Source: Niastella caeni (GTDB lineage: Bacteria > Bacteroidota > Bacteroidia > Chitinophagales > Chitinophagaceae). Taken from it: DNA of 64,000 nt. Positions 24,056-33,048 of this stretch are shown piece by piece (position 1 is the first letter of the stretch; each line of letters begins with the position of its first letter). The stretch is from the NCBI RefSeq assembly GCF_004834005.1, contig NZ_STFF01000011.1:62001-126000 (forward strand), in the 5' to 3' direction. A program made the translations under genes and the position numbers. Below the pieces are notes generated by a model that ran no database searches, was not told the origin of the DNA, and saw only the letters and a list, made by a program, of their open reading frames with translations.

Positions 24056-24340
24056 CTACTCGTCATCTTCTTCCTCATAATAGGCATCCTGGCTGTCGTT
24101 ATACACAGCTTCCCATTCCTTCACTTTATCATCGCTTAACAATTCCAGGATGTCGAAAATCGGGTCAGCTTTCTTTTTCCATACCAATACAGGCATATCC
24201 TCATATTGGGTAATGTACAGGCACTGGTCAGTTTCTACCGTTATCTTAATAAGCGTTACAGGTTCGTCTTCTTTTTCCTGTATCAAGTAATAACAGCCGG
24301 GCTCTAATAATGCATACGAATACATACTAATATCCTCCAC
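24056..24340 (-). CDS. Small acidic hypothetical protein
   Basis: A 94-residue acidic protein ending in YYEEEDDE, with alternating strand-like segments (YYLIQEKE, PVTLIKITVETDQCLYITQYEDMPVLVW). A second ATG five codons in (MYSYALLEPG) is equally plausible as start. Length and character resemble the two small proteins at 32374-32634 and 32704-33048, though I see no clear alignment. No family is recognised. Coding quality is supported by the clean frame and typical codon use. Cytoplasmic. Confidence 0.55.
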   Translation of the reverse strand: MEDISMYSYALLEPGCYYLIQEKEDEPVTLIKITVETDQCLYITQYEDMPVLVWKKKADPIFDILELLSDDKVKEWEAVYNDSQDAYYEEEDDE

Positions 24341-24926
24341 CTTTTTTAATGTTTCAAAAAAGAAGAATCAACAGGTTGCAAGCCGAACTAAATGGGTAGT
24401 GTACGTCGCTTCGTTCTACAGAATTTTATGGGTTGTTCCATGTAGTATAATGGGATGGGTAAGTAAAGTTTCCCGGAACGCGTACAAACCAAAATTAGGA
24501 TAAATAATCACACCCACCACGATTGGAAAGGCTGCCAGCACGAATTTATAATTTGTTTAAAAATGTCTATTGATAATCAGTTGTTTATGAAATTTAGCGT
24601 TATTAGCCTTTAAACATTAATTGATGAAATTTAAATTTTTCGCCCGGCCATTGAAAAGCTGTTTTTGGCATCGGTTTTAATGCCGGCAACCTGGCAGAAA
24701 CTCCTTTTGACTGTCATATTGAAAGTGGGCCAGGGTAAGAATCGGGCAGGCGGAAGGTTTTGTTCTGGAATCACAGGGACCTGACAGGGACCTGACAGGG
24801 ACCTCACAGGGACTTCACCCGGAAATTATCCCGGTGAGGTGCGGGTTAGCTCCCGGGTAAGCCCTTGTTTTTTGGGATTGATGTGTGAAAAAATTTATAT
24901 TTATAGCCTGATCAATACCAAACGCT
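24341..24926. other. Long divergent intergenic region
   Basis: A 586-nt gap between divergent genes. It holds the 11-bp repeat array at 24771-24814 and an AT-rich stretch (24540-24660), but no clear TAnnTTTG box, terminator or open frame that I can support. Confidence 0.4.
24771..24814. repeat. 11-bp tandem repeat, four copies
   Basis: Units TCACAGGGACC, TGACAGGGACC, TGACAGGGACC, TCACAGGGACT. It has a different period and composition from the heptad arrays; it lies 113 nt upstream of the DUF6266 gene. Confidence 0.9.
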
Positions 24927-25562
24927 ATGGCAAAGTTTACCGAGGGTATAAACGGCCCGTTCAAGGGCAAAGTTGGTACCGTAATTGGCGCTTCGTGGAA
25001 GGGCATCCCTTACATGCGATCGCGTCCTAAAAAGCGCACGAGTGAGCCAAGTGAAAGAGAAATGGCTAACCGGAAAAAATGGGCTATGTCCCAATTCTGG
25101 TTGCAGCCCGTGCTTGATTTTGTTCAGCTTGGGTTTAAAGGGTATAGCCCGAAATCGGAAGGGTTTGTGGCTGCGAAGTCTTATTTAATGAAGAATGCAT
25201 TTGAAAGCGAAGGGCCCGATATTCATATAAACCCGGCCCTGGTAAAAGTAAGCGCGGGCGACCTGCCATTACCGGCAACCATGCAGATAACCCAGTTGGA
25301 AGCCCGGCTGATACAATTCACGTGGGACACAGCCTTTCCCGGGGAAAAGGCACATGAGGGCGACCAGGTTATGCTGCTGGCTTATAATATTGATGATGGA
25401 GATGCCGATTGTAATCTGATTGGGCAGTTACGAAAGAACGGCTCAGATGTATTGAAATTGTCAAAAAATGCTGCCGGGACCTTTCATTTGTATGCAGCTT
25501 TTAATGCGTATGACCGAAGCCGGCAGTCGGATAGTATGTACCTGGGAACGGTAGAAGTGTAA
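24927..25562 (+). CDS. DUF6266 family protein
   Basis: The 211-residue protein begins with the DUF6266 hallmark: a glycine-rich opening GINGPFKGKVGTVIGASWKG followed by IPYMRSRPKK. The family is widespread in Bacteroidota and its role is unknown. The middle has a beta-rich segment (ARLIQFTWDT, QVMLLAYN) and a hydrophobic C-terminal strand with LYAAFNAYDRSRQSDSMYLG. No signal peptide or membrane helix is seen. It is a single gene, convergent with the ECF sigma gene downstream (30-nt gap). Confidence 0.88.
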   Translation: MAKFTEGINGPFKGKVGTVIGASWKGIPYMRSRPKKRTSEPSEREMANRKKWAMSQFWLQPVLDFVQLGFKGYSPKSEGFVAAKSYLMKNAFESEGPDIHINPALVKVSAGDLPLPATMQITQLEARLIQFTWDTAFPGEKAHEGDQVMLLAYNIDDGDADCNLIGQLRKNGSDVLKLSKNAAGTFHLYAAFNAYDRSRQSDSMYLGTVEV

Positions 25563-25592
25563 AAGCTTTACTACCCAAATTACTTTCGGCGC

Positions 25593-26138
25593 TCACAGGC
25601 AGGCCTGCACTTTGCCGCGTACCAACTGAATGCCGCGCACTTTCTGGTTTCGAACGGTGTGAACAGAAAGCTGTAACCGCCGGGCTATTTGTTTATTGCT
25701 TAGCCCGCCAAAGTAGCTATACAAAACAATTTTACGGCATTGGACCGGCAATGCTTCCACGCTATAATATACGTCGCGTAAAATTTCTGCTTGGGTAATT
25801 GCATTCAATACGGGTTCATCAAACTCATCCGTTAATACGCGCAGGTCGGCCTTTGCCCTGGCCATATGTTGTGCTTTTTGTTTATGGTTAATACAGGCAT
25901 TGCGGGTACTGATGTATAAAAACGCCTTTACCGCATAAACCGAATTGAACTGATCTTCTTTCTGCCAGTATTTTAAAAATATTTCTGTTACAATATCTTC
26001 AGCCGCCAATTGATCGGTCAGGAGCTTTCGCGCAAAAAAAACCAACGGATCATAAAAACGGTTGTAGATATTGGTGAACGCAACGGATCCCGCCTCATTC
26101 CATTGCGCTATACCGTTACAAGGGTGCGGTAGGTGCAT
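25593..26138 (-). CDS. RNA polymerase ECF sigma factor
   Basis: The 181-residue protein has sigma region 2 (FTNIYNRFYDPLVFFARKLL, AEDIVTEIFLKYW) and region 4 helix-turn-helix (LPVQCRKIVLYSYFGGLSNKQIARRL, SVHTVRNQ). This is the Bacteroidota-type ECF sigma-70. No anti-sigma (FecR) gene or SusC/D pair is adjacent, so it is not a standard FecI-type unit. Target promoters are unknown. It is divergent from an XRE regulator 172 nt away and convergent with DUF6266. Confidence 0.88.
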   Translation of the reverse strand: MHLPHPCNGIAQWNEAGSVAFTNIYNRFYDPLVFFARKLLTDQLAAEDIVTEIFLKYWQKEDQFNSVYAVKAFLYISTRNACINHKQKAQHMARAKADLRVLTDEFDEPVLNAITQAEILRDVYYSVEALPVQCRKIVLYSYFGGLSNKQIARRLQLSVHTVRNQKVRGIQLVRGKVQACL

Positions 26139-26310
26139 ACAACAGGTTTACTGGTTTAGTTAAATGTGCAGACTGTTGAAGTGGCTGGGTGGGAATATGA
26201 TTACCAGGGAATAGCCGGCAAAAATAAGGAAAATATATAATGTGGGGTCGGTATCCCACATCTTTTTTATGAATTTCGGTGATCTTACCCCCATTGTTTA
26301 ATCATCTATA

Positions 26311-26535
26311 ATGAAAGCAGGGGAGGACAAAGAGACCTTAAAAAAGTTTGGCGGTAATTTAAAGAAGATCAGAAAGCACAAGGGCTTTAGCTTGCGTACT
26401 TTGTCGCACGAATGTTCTATTGACTTCAGCGATATCGGAAAAATTGAACGCGGCGAAATAAATGTTACTTTACTCACTATTGTACAACTGGCCAAGGCGC
26501 TGGAAGTTTCTCCCGATGAATTATTTAAATGGTGA
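26311..26535 (+). CDS. Small XRE-family helix-turn-helix regulator
   Basis: The 74-residue protein is a lone HTH_3 domain: LKKIRKHKGFSLRTLSHECSI, DFSDIGKIERGEINVTLLTIVQLAKAL, EVSPDELF. It binds DNA as a dimer. It lies 175 nt upstream of ku in the same direction and could control the end-joining genes, but no operator was identified. There is no toxin-like neighbour, so it is not an obvious antitoxin. Confidence 0.88.
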   Translation: MKAGEDKETLKKFGGNLKKIRKHKGFSLRTLSHECSIDFSDIGKIERGEINVTLLTIVQLAKALEVSPDELFKW

Positions 26536-26709
26536 AAAGCAATCCTTCTGCGCAAAAAAATACCCATTTGCAGCGTTTCGCCGGAAATAATGGCCTTACC
26601 AATGTAATCAGCAGTTCGGAACGGGTTTGTAAGCACAAAATATAAATACTACTCATGTAAGGGAATTCTCCACTGGCATAATTGTTTCAGCACTACTAAA
26701 AAATCTCTT

Positions 26710-27501
26710 ATGCGAGCCATTTGGACCGGGGCCATCGGTTTCGGATTAGTAAATATTCCCGTAAAATTATTCAGCGCCGTACAAGCCAGTGAGCTTGACC
26801 TGGATATGCTTGATAAAAAGGACCACTCCAATATCAAATTCAAACGTGTTAATGAAAAAACAGGTAAGGAGGTTGCCTGGGAGAATATTGTACGTGGTTA
26901 TAATTTAGATGGCCATTATGTGGTACTCACTGAAGAAGATTTTCAAAAGGTACGGCCTGAAAAGAACAAGATCATCAACATTACAGAGTTTGTTGATGAA
27001 ACGGAAATAGATACGATGTATTATGAAAATCCCTATTACCTGGCGCCGGAAAAGAATGGGGTAAAAGCGTATAACCTGTTGCGTGATGCCCTGGAAGAAA
27101 CCGGTAAAGTGGGCCTGGGAACTTATGTATTGCGGAACAAAGAAAGCATCTGTTTGATAAAGCCGCATGAAAATATACTGGTGTTGAATAAGATACGTTT
27201 TGGGGAAGAAATACGCGATACCTCGGAACTGGAGGTCAAAGAAACGAAAAGCAATCCGGCGGAATTGAAAATGGCCATAGCACTGATTAACCAATTGTCT
27301 GGTGAATTCGATATTTCACATTTTAAAGATACTTATTCAACAGAGCTAATGAAGCTGATCAGGCTTAAAGCAAAGGGCAAGAAAATTGAAAAACCCACTT
27401 TGCGCGTGGTGCATTCACGATCACAGGATCTTATGGAACAATTGAAAGCCAGCCTGGGGAAAAAAGAGAAAGGGGGAGGTCGTAGAAAGACGGCATCCTG
27501 A
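26710..27501 (+). CDS. ku: Ku protein, non-homologous end joining
   Basis: The 263-residue protein is a bacterial Ku homodimer subunit: MRAIWTGAIGFGLVNIPVKLF at the N-terminus, then RVNEKTGKEV, NPYYLAPEKNG and the LINQLSGEFDISHFKDTYSTEL region. It binds double-strand break ends and recruits LigD, which is encoded 800 nt downstream on the opposite strand. The C-terminal tail is basic (KKEKGGGRRKT), known in bacterial Ku to affect DNA binding. An XRE regulator gene precedes it. Confidence 0.95.
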   Translation: MRAIWTGAIGFGLVNIPVKLFSAVQASELDLDMLDKKDHSNIKFKRVNEKTGKEVAWENIVRGYNLDGHYVVLTEEDFQKVRPEKNKIINITEFVDETEIDTMYYENPYYLAPEKNGVKAYNLLRDALEETGKVGLGTYVLRNKESICLIKPHENILVLNKIRFGEEIRDTSELEVKETKSNPAELKMAIALINQLSGEFDISHFKDTYSTELMKLIRLKAKGKKIEKPTLRVVHSRSQDLMEQLKASLGKKEKGGGRRKTAS

Positions 27502-27504
27502 TGG

Positions 27505-27632
27505 AAATTAAAAATGAAAAATTAAAAACGAAGAATAAAAAAAGAAATACAGTTTTGTGAACCGGGTGCCGTAAATGTGAAATGGTCCTCTACTTTTATT
27601 TTCTATTTTAATTCTTCATTTCTCATTTCACT
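27505..27632. repeat. Inverted heptad-like arms, AATGAAA vocabulary
   Basis: The left arm AAATTAA, AAATGAA, AAATTAA (27505-27530) faces the right arm TTCTATTTTAATTCTTCATT-like units and TCATTTC (27598-27632), with a non-repetitive core. Confidence 0.6.
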
Positions 27633-27771
27633 GCATCTTCCTTGGAAAAAATTCATTAAATTAGTAGTGATCCTATTCGTGTGTTTTCAACCGCCCTTAA
27701 GGAATTGAATTTAACGTTTGCCAGAATGATACCGGAATGATTTTTTATTAATTCATCAAAACCTCACGCTT

Positions 27772-28266
27772 GTGGAATATCAACAAATAGCGGAAATTTT
27801 GAATGACCTTTCTACCATTAACCGCGAAAGGGCTAAGGCTTATGAAGAAGCATCTTTTCTGAATTTTATTTTTAACCTGGAATTACGAGGCACATTTGCA
27901 TTACTGGCCAATCAAAGCCGTCAAAACAGTTTTGCGCTCCGCCAATACCTGGAGCAGTTTCAATACAACCATCCCTCATTTAAAAAGCCATTACCGCAGC
28001 TTACGTTTGGTGATTTGTATAACCACTGGAAAAACATGGGTGTTTCTTTTTCTGGTCCTAATATTTACGACATGCTGAAAAGCAGCGAGCAGGGTGAAGA
28101 AGCCATCCAGGTAATTTACAGCAAGGCGATCGATCAGTTACCCGCCGGCGACCTGCATTATCTTTTAGAAACGCAGTTACGGGGCCTGCATACTTCACAC
28201 AGTATAGTAAAAAGTATTTTGAACCAGCCGCAGAAAATGCCGCAGAAGGTCAGGAAATCGAGCTAA
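27772..28266 (+). CDS. Ferritin-like four-helix protein (DUF2383/PA2169-like)
   Basis: From a GTG at 27772 the 164-residue protein shows helical segments like DUF2383 proteins: LNDLSTINRERAKAYEEA, ALLANQSRQNSFALRQYL and a C-terminal LHYLLETQLRGLHTSHSIVKSIL. DUF2383 proteins are four-helix bundles; the function is unknown and metal ligands are not obvious. It sits between ku and ligD. This placement is suggestive but does not prove a role in repair. Confidence 0.65.
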   Translation: MEYQQIAEILNDLSTINRERAKAYEEASFLNFIFNLELRGTFALLANQSRQNSFALRQYLEQFQYNHPSFKKPLPQLTFGDLYNHWKNMGVSFSGPNIYDMLKSSEQGEEAIQVIYSKAIDQLPAGDLHYLLETQLRGLHTSHSIVKSILNQPQKMPQKVRKSS

Positions 28267-28299
28267 GGGATGTTCATAAGTTTTTAAATTGGGGAAACT

Positions 28300-31089
28300 T
28301 TATTCGCTTTGCATGTCATTGATCTTGCTGAGCACTTTTTTCAGATTGATGCCTTTGCCTAATACCGGTTTAAATATATCACCTACTTCTTTTGCCCGGT
28401 CGTACATGTTATCAATGGTAAAGTTCTGTATGCTTAAGCCTTTTTTTACTTCCTCCCAATGCAAGGGCGCAGATGCTGTTGCGCCAGGTTTGGGGCGTAA
28501 TGAATAAGGCGCTGCAATAGTTTGTATAGACCTGTTCTGTAAATAATCCAGGTAGATCTTGTTTTTTCTTTTGGCCGGACTACGCTCCAGGCTGGTAAAC
28601 GACGGTATTTCATGGTAAACAAGCGTAACCAGCAATTCGGCTAACTGTCTCGATTGGTCGTAGTCATATATCGCTCCTAATGGAATATAAATATGCAAGC
28701 CGGTTGAACCGGATGTTTTGCAATACGTATCTATTTCCAGATCATCGGCCAACGCTTTAACAACCTGCGCGGCTTCAATCACTTTATCAAAAGAGATCTT
28801 ACCCGGGTCAAGATCAATGACGCACCAGGTAGGGTTATCAGGTTTCCTGGTAGTGCTGTGCCAGGGATTCATTTCAATGCAGCCCAGGTTAGCCATATAT
28901 AGCAACGAGGCTTCATCGGTACATACCAGGTATTGTTTTTTCTCTCCGTCGGATTCGCTTACATAATCGTGCTTTTCGATCCAGTCGGCTACTTTGCCGG
29001 TTACATCTTTTTGGTAGAAGCTGGGCTTTTTTATACCATTGGGAAAGCGGTTCATCGATTGCGGCCGGTCTTTCATATAAGGCAGCATATAGGGCGCGAT
29101 GCGTTCATAATAATTCAGCATATCCCGCTTCGTGATCTTCTCAGCCGGCCAGTATATTTTATCGAGATTGGTAAAGGTTAATTCCTTTTTGTTGATAATG
29201 ATAACCTGTTCCTTGTCGGTGTCATTCAGAAAACTTTTCGTCGTTTTGGCTGAAGGTTTTTGTTCTGCGTTAAGCGTTCTGCGTTTAGCGTTTCCGGAAG
29301 CAGTTTTCTTTTTAGCTGTTTTTGTTTGCATCTTTTTAGTGGTTTGGCTTCGTTGTTGTGATGCGCTTTCTTCTTCTCCTTCCTTTACAGCGGTAGCGGT
29401 GCGAACCGCTTTTTCTTTATGTACATCTTTCGCTTTTTTGTCTTCCCGTAATCCCATGAAAATAGGTTGCCGCAGGATATTATCTTTTGTCCATTCAGAA
29501 AACTTGACCTCGCAAACCAGCACCGGTTTTACCCAGGTACAGGGCATATTGGTCTTTGGCTTTTTTTCAAAGGGCGAAGTAGCTGTAACCAAAGGCTTCA
29601 GTTTTTTGTAAATGGTTTCCAGGGATTGTTCAGTAAAACCGGATCCGCTATGACCTACGTATTTCAATCTGTTGTTTTCATACACGCCTAATACCAATGC
29701 GCCAAAATGACTACGGCTACCCCGGCTTTCTGTAAAGCCGCCGATCACTACTTCCTGTCGTTGATTGGCTTTAATTTTTAGCCATTGTTTGGTACGTACC
29801 TTTGGGGTGTAAGTACTATCGATGGCTTTGGCTATAATACCTTCCAGTCCTTGTTGTGTGACAGCCTCAAAAAATTGACTGCCTTTCTTTTCAATATGAT
29901 CACTGTACCTGACCAGGGGATGTTCCGGAAGGACCTGCTGTAATATTTCTTTGCGTTCATGCAAAGGCAGGTTCATAAGGTTATAACCGTTGAGCCACAA
30001 AAGATCAAATGCATAATAAATCAGTTCGCCCTGACCGGTCTTTTGCCATTGCTGCAACAACTGGAACTTGCTTTTGCCGGCTTCATTGAGGGCAACGATC
30101 TCACCATCGATAACAGCTTCCAATTCCAATTCCTGTAAAGCTGTTACTACCGGTGAAAATTTTTGATTGTAAGAAAGGTTCTTTCTCGACATGATGGTAA
30201 CATCGTTTCCGTTGATGTAGGAAAGGGCGCGGTACCCATCGTATTTTATTTCAAATACCCAGTCTTTATCGTCAAACGGTTCATCAGTGAGGGTTGCCAG
30301 CATGGGAATAATGCCTGAAGGCATTGGCCGGCGTTCACCTTTTTTAATGAGGTTGTCTATTGCGGCGGGGACTTTTTTTTTAGCCGCCTGCTTTTTTGTT
30401 GCAGTCGTTCTTTGGGACGATTTTTTAGCGGGCGCTTTGGCAGATATTGTTTTTTTAGCAGCGCTGCTTTTTTTAGCAGTTGATTTCTTGTTGCTCTCCC
30501 ACACGTTGGTGCTTTCTTTGGCTACCTGTTCCAGTTTCAAACCCGATTGAACAGATTTATTCTTTTTGGTTACATCTGAAGTAGAGGCGTATTTGTCGCG
30601 TTTTTTAATCAACAGCCAGGCATTGTCTTCACTGCTTTTTATATGTACCAGGGCAAAATCACCCTTTAGTTTTTTTCCGTGTAACCGGATCTTGAGGTCG
30701 CCTTTTCGTAATTGGCCAAGCAGGTGGTTCTCTGCTTTTTTTCCGCCTTCTTCAAATTCCATGGGTTCGTAAGTACCTTCATCCCATACGATCACAGTGC
30801 CGGCGCCATAATTGCCGGGCGGAATAATGCCTTCAAAGTCTTTATAATCGTAGGGATGATCTTCCACCATCATGGCCAGCCGTTTGTCCTCAGGGTTCAT
30901 CGATGGGCCTTTGGGAATGGCCCAGGATTTCAGCACGCCTTCCATTTCAAGGCGGAAATCATAATGCAAACGGGAAGCATCATGTTTTTGAACAACAAAG
31001 CTCAGTGCACCGGAAGTTGCTTTCTTTTTGCCTTCCGGCTCCGGCGTTTTATTGAATGATCTTTTCTTTTTATACGTGGTTAGGCCCAT
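28300..31089 (-). CDS. ligD: Multidomain DNA ligase D
   Basis: The 929-residue protein has three domains in the order PE-LIG-POL. The 3'-phosphoesterase (about 27-165) has HDASRLHYDFRLE and PKGPSMNP; the ATP-dependent ligase has the adenylation motif KYDGYR (Lys282); the polymerase/primase (about 635-920) begins LTFTNLDKIYWP and has DLDPGKISFDKV. Two Lys/Ala/Ser-rich linkers (about 185-250 and 560-620) separate them. With Ku it repairs double-strand breaks by trimming, filling and sealing ends. The gene is convergent with the ku side. Heptad arrays lie upstream. Confidence 0.95.
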   Translation of the reverse strand: MGLTTYKKKRSFNKTPEPEGKKKATSGALSFVVQKHDASRLHYDFRLEMEGVLKSWAIPKGPSMNPEDKRLAMMVEDHPYDYKDFEGIIPPGNYGAGTVIVWDEGTYEPMEFEEGGKKAENHLLGQLRKGDLKIRLHGKKLKGDFALVHIKSSEDNAWLLIKKRDKYASTSDVTKKNKSVQSGLKLEQVAKESTNVWESNKKSTAKKSSAAKKTISAKAPAKKSSQRTTATKKQAAKKKVPAAIDNLIKKGERRPMPSGIIPMLATLTDEPFDDKDWVFEIKYDGYRALSYINGNDVTIMSRKNLSYNQKFSPVVTALQELELEAVIDGEIVALNEAGKSKFQLLQQWQKTGQGELIYYAFDLLWLNGYNLMNLPLHERKEILQQVLPEHPLVRYSDHIEKKGSQFFEAVTQQGLEGIIAKAIDSTYTPKVRTKQWLKIKANQRQEVVIGGFTESRGSRSHFGALVLGVYENNRLKYVGHSGSGFTEQSLETIYKKLKPLVTATSPFEKKPKTNMPCTWVKPVLVCEVKFSEWTKDNILRQPIFMGLREDKKAKDVHKEKAVRTATAVKEGEEESASQQRSQTTKKMQTKTAKKKTASGNAKRRTLNAEQKPSAKTTKSFLNDTDKEQVIIINKKELTFTNLDKIYWPAEKITKRDMLNYYERIAPYMLPYMKDRPQSMNRFPNGIKKPSFYQKDVTGKVADWIEKHDYVSESDGEKKQYLVCTDEASLLYMANLGCIEMNPWHSTTRKPDNPTWCVIDLDPGKISFDKVIEAAQVVKALADDLEIDTYCKTSGSTGLHIYIPLGAIYDYDQSRQLAELLVTLVYHEIPSFTSLERSPAKRKNKIYLDYLQNRSIQTIAAPYSLRPKPGATASAPLHWEEVKKGLSIQNFTIDNMYDRAKEVGDIFKPVLGKGINLKKVLSKINDMQSE

Positions 31090-31102
31090 CTTTTCAGTTT
31101 CT

Positions 31103-31137
31103 GGTTTGTGGTTTCTGGTTTTTGGTTATTCGCCTCA
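31103..31137. repeat. Heptad repeat, GTTTSTG vocabulary
   Basis: GTTTCTG, GTTTGTG, GTTTCTG, GTTTTTG, GTTATTC are perfectly in phase just upstream of the ligD start codon. Confidence 0.85.
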
Positions 31138-31162
31138 TTCGAAATCCGCTATCAGCAAATTG

Positions 31163-31252
31163 AAATATGCAAAATGCTAATGCAAAATGCACGCCCCGGC
31201 AGCTTAGTCTTACCCTATCTATATTTCTCTGTTTTTCATTCTTCATTCTTCA
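31163..31252. repeat. ATGCAAA and TTCATTC repeats between ligD and hydrolase genes
   Basis: ATGCAAA, ATGCTA, ATGCAAA units (31166-31190) and TTTTTCA, TTCTTCA, TTCTTCA, TTTTAG units (31230-31260). The second set contains the stop codon of the hydrolase gene. Confidence 0.7.
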
Positions 31253-32212
31253 TTTTAGAAAGGTCAGCAAAATCTGCTTAAACTGCCCAAGATCCTGTAT
31301 GTGCGGAATATGGCCGATGCCGGGTAATTCCAATAATAAGGCATTGGGAATTTGCTCTTTTGTTTTCTTCGCCAGCGCGGGATATTGACCATATTTGTTT
31401 TTATCGTCCTCACTTAACAAGGCTTTCCCAACAACGGTTCTGTCTTCCGAACCAATGATCAACAGAGTAGGGGCAGTAATGCGATCCCATTCGTAACAAA
31501 CGGGTTCTTCGTAGATCATTTGGTACGTGATGGCATTAATACGTGCAATGCGGGGAAATTCAGGGTTTTTAAGCGCATCCGCCTGGGCCTGTACATATTG
31601 CTCGTATTCGGGCTTCCATTGCGGATAATAAGTTTGCTGATATTTTTTATACGATTCGTAGGTGGCGTTTATTTCTTTTTGGTATACCTGATCTAAAGTT
31701 TGGTAGGGAACAAAGCGCTGGTAATCTTCCAGTCCGATAGGATTTTCCAGTACTAATTTTTCAACTTTCTGCGGATACATCATGGAAAAGCGGGCAGCCA
31801 GCATTCCCCCCATGGAATGGCCAACCAGGTATACTTTATCTATATGCAGGGAATCGAGCAGGCGATTCATTGCATAGGACAACAAATGAAAGCTGTAATG
31901 AAGTTCCGGTTTATCAGAAAGGCCCCAGCCAGGTTGATCGGGTACGATCACCCGAAAACCGGCTTTCACTAAAAAGGCCATTACATCTTTCCAGTAATAG
32001 CCATTGAAATTCTTGCCATGAAAAAGCAACACTGTTTTGTGCCTTGGTGAATCGGGCATTGCATCCATATAGGCAATCTGGACAGGCTTTTTCTCTAAAA
32101 CAATGTTGAATTTTTTAACCGGGTAGGGGTACGTCAGTTGTGCCTGTGTGTATAGCGTGGTGAACAGGCAAAATAGCATCGCCAGGTATTTGGGATAATG
32201 TTTATGCAACAT
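31250..32212 (-). CDS. Exported alpha/beta hydrolase
   Basis: The 320-residue protein has a signal peptide (MLHKHYPKYLAMLFCLFTTLYTQAQ shortened here by processing near AQ), then an alpha/beta-hydrolase core: LFHGKNFNGYYWKDV near the oxyanion hole, nucleophile GHSMGG, acid in IGSEDRTV and His in GIGHIPH. It probably hydrolyses esters or amides in the periplasm; the substrate is unknown. It lies upstream of ligD on the same strand but 160 nt away with repeats between, so a shared operon is doubtful. Confidence 0.85.
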   Translation of the reverse strand: MLHKHYPKYLAMLFCLFTTLYTQAQLTYPYPVKKFNIVLEKKPVQIAYMDAMPDSPRHKTVLLFHGKNFNGYYWKDVMAFLVKAGFRVIVPDQPGWGLSDKPELHYSFHLLSYAMNRLLDSLHIDKVYLVGHSMGGMLAARFSMMYPQKVEKLVLENPIGLEDYQRFVPYQTLDQVYQKEINATYESYKKYQQTYYPQWKPEYEQYVQAQADALKNPEFPRIARINAITYQMIYEEPVCYEWDRITAPTLLIIGSEDRTVVGKALLSEDDKNKYGQYPALAKKTKEQIPNALLLELPGIGHIPHIQDLGQFKQILLTFLK

Positions 32213-32373
32213 GCAGGTATAAATTAGTGCATGAAGTTACATGCATTTGGTAACCTTTTATAGTTTCTGATATTTTAACAGTAAAGCAGGGGTCAATAAA
32301 TCTGATGTACGCAAGCACTCAGCCAGCATAACGTAAACAGGCGTAGATGAAATCCACGGTTTGGTATTAGGGG

Positions 32374-32634
32374 CTAGCCTGGATCGGATTCAATTTTTTC
32401 TTTTACCATCTCTATTAAAATATTCAACTGACGGGGATCCATAATGTTTTTTTGATGTCCCATTTCATATTCGTTGAACAATACATCACCTTGTTGGGTA
32501 AGGGTGAAAAGATAATTGTCATCTGAGAAAACATCGAATACGATCAAATCGCCAAAATCCCTTTCCTTGATCTGGCAGGAAATGGTTTTGCCACTTACCG
32601 ATAGTTCCATCGTTTTTGTTTGCAATTCTTCCAT
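32374..32634 (-). CDS. Small hypothetical protein
   Basis: An 86-residue acidic protein with alternating strand pattern (MELSVSGKTISCQIKERDFGDLIVFDVF split over two strands, then NYLFTLTQQGDVLFNEYEMG) and a C-terminal helix (QLNILIEMVKEKIESD). No known family is recognised; it may form a small alpha/beta fold. It lies 70 nt downstream of another small minus-strand gene (32704-33048) and may share its transcript. Cytoplasmic. Confidence 0.6.
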   Translation of the reverse strand: MEELQTKTMELSVSGKTISCQIKERDFGDLIVFDVFSDDNYLFTLTQQGDVLFNEYEMGHQKNIMDPRQLNILIEMVKEKIESDPG

Positions 32635-32703
32635 ACCTGCAATATTTGAATTAATAAATGAGGAAATGGTTCAAACTGTACTAACAATTTTCAAAAAAAT
32701 GCA

Positions 32704-33048
32704 TTAAGAAAAGATAGCTTGTTCTTCACGTTCCTGCACCGGGATCCTCTTTATGAGGTCGTCATAATTCTCTTCTTCATGGGTAGTATAGGCGCCATAT
32801 GCATCCATAGTATAACCCATAGTACCATCGTTTGCCTGTATCAGGTAAACGATAGAAGAGTCTGCCGGATCGGAGGCACCTTCAAAACGATAGGTCTTAA
32901 TAATGGTTAAGTCTTCCGGTTTATAAAATTTACCATTGGTGGTAGTGAATTTATCTTTGGAAATTTTAAACTCATTATCGTTATGTTGTTGTCTCAACTT
33001 CTCCAATACTTCGGTTAAGGTTGTCATTTCAGAAGGCCTCGTTTCCAT
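32704..33048 (-). CDS. Small conserved-type hypothetical protein
   Basis: A 114-residue protein; an internal ATG (MTTLTEVLEKLRQQ, seven codons in) may be the true start. The order of segments (LTEVLEKLRQQHNDNEF, KFYKPEDLTIIKTYRFEG, SSIVYLIQANDGTMGYTMDAYGAY split, then ending IPVQEREEQ) looks like a small Bacteroidota family sometimes annotated loosely in databases. I do not assign a function. It is encoded upstream of the 86-residue protein on the same strand. Confidence 0.65.
   Translation of the reverse strand: METRPSEMTTLTEVLEKLRQQHNDNEFKISKDKFTTTNGKFYKPEDLTIIKTYRFEGASDPADSSIVYLIQANDGTMGYTMDAYGAYTTHEEENYDDLIKRIPVQEREEQAIFS

Noticed and set aside
24771..24814. CRISPR or attachment site
   Set aside because: Only 11-bp contiguous units; no integrase or spacers.
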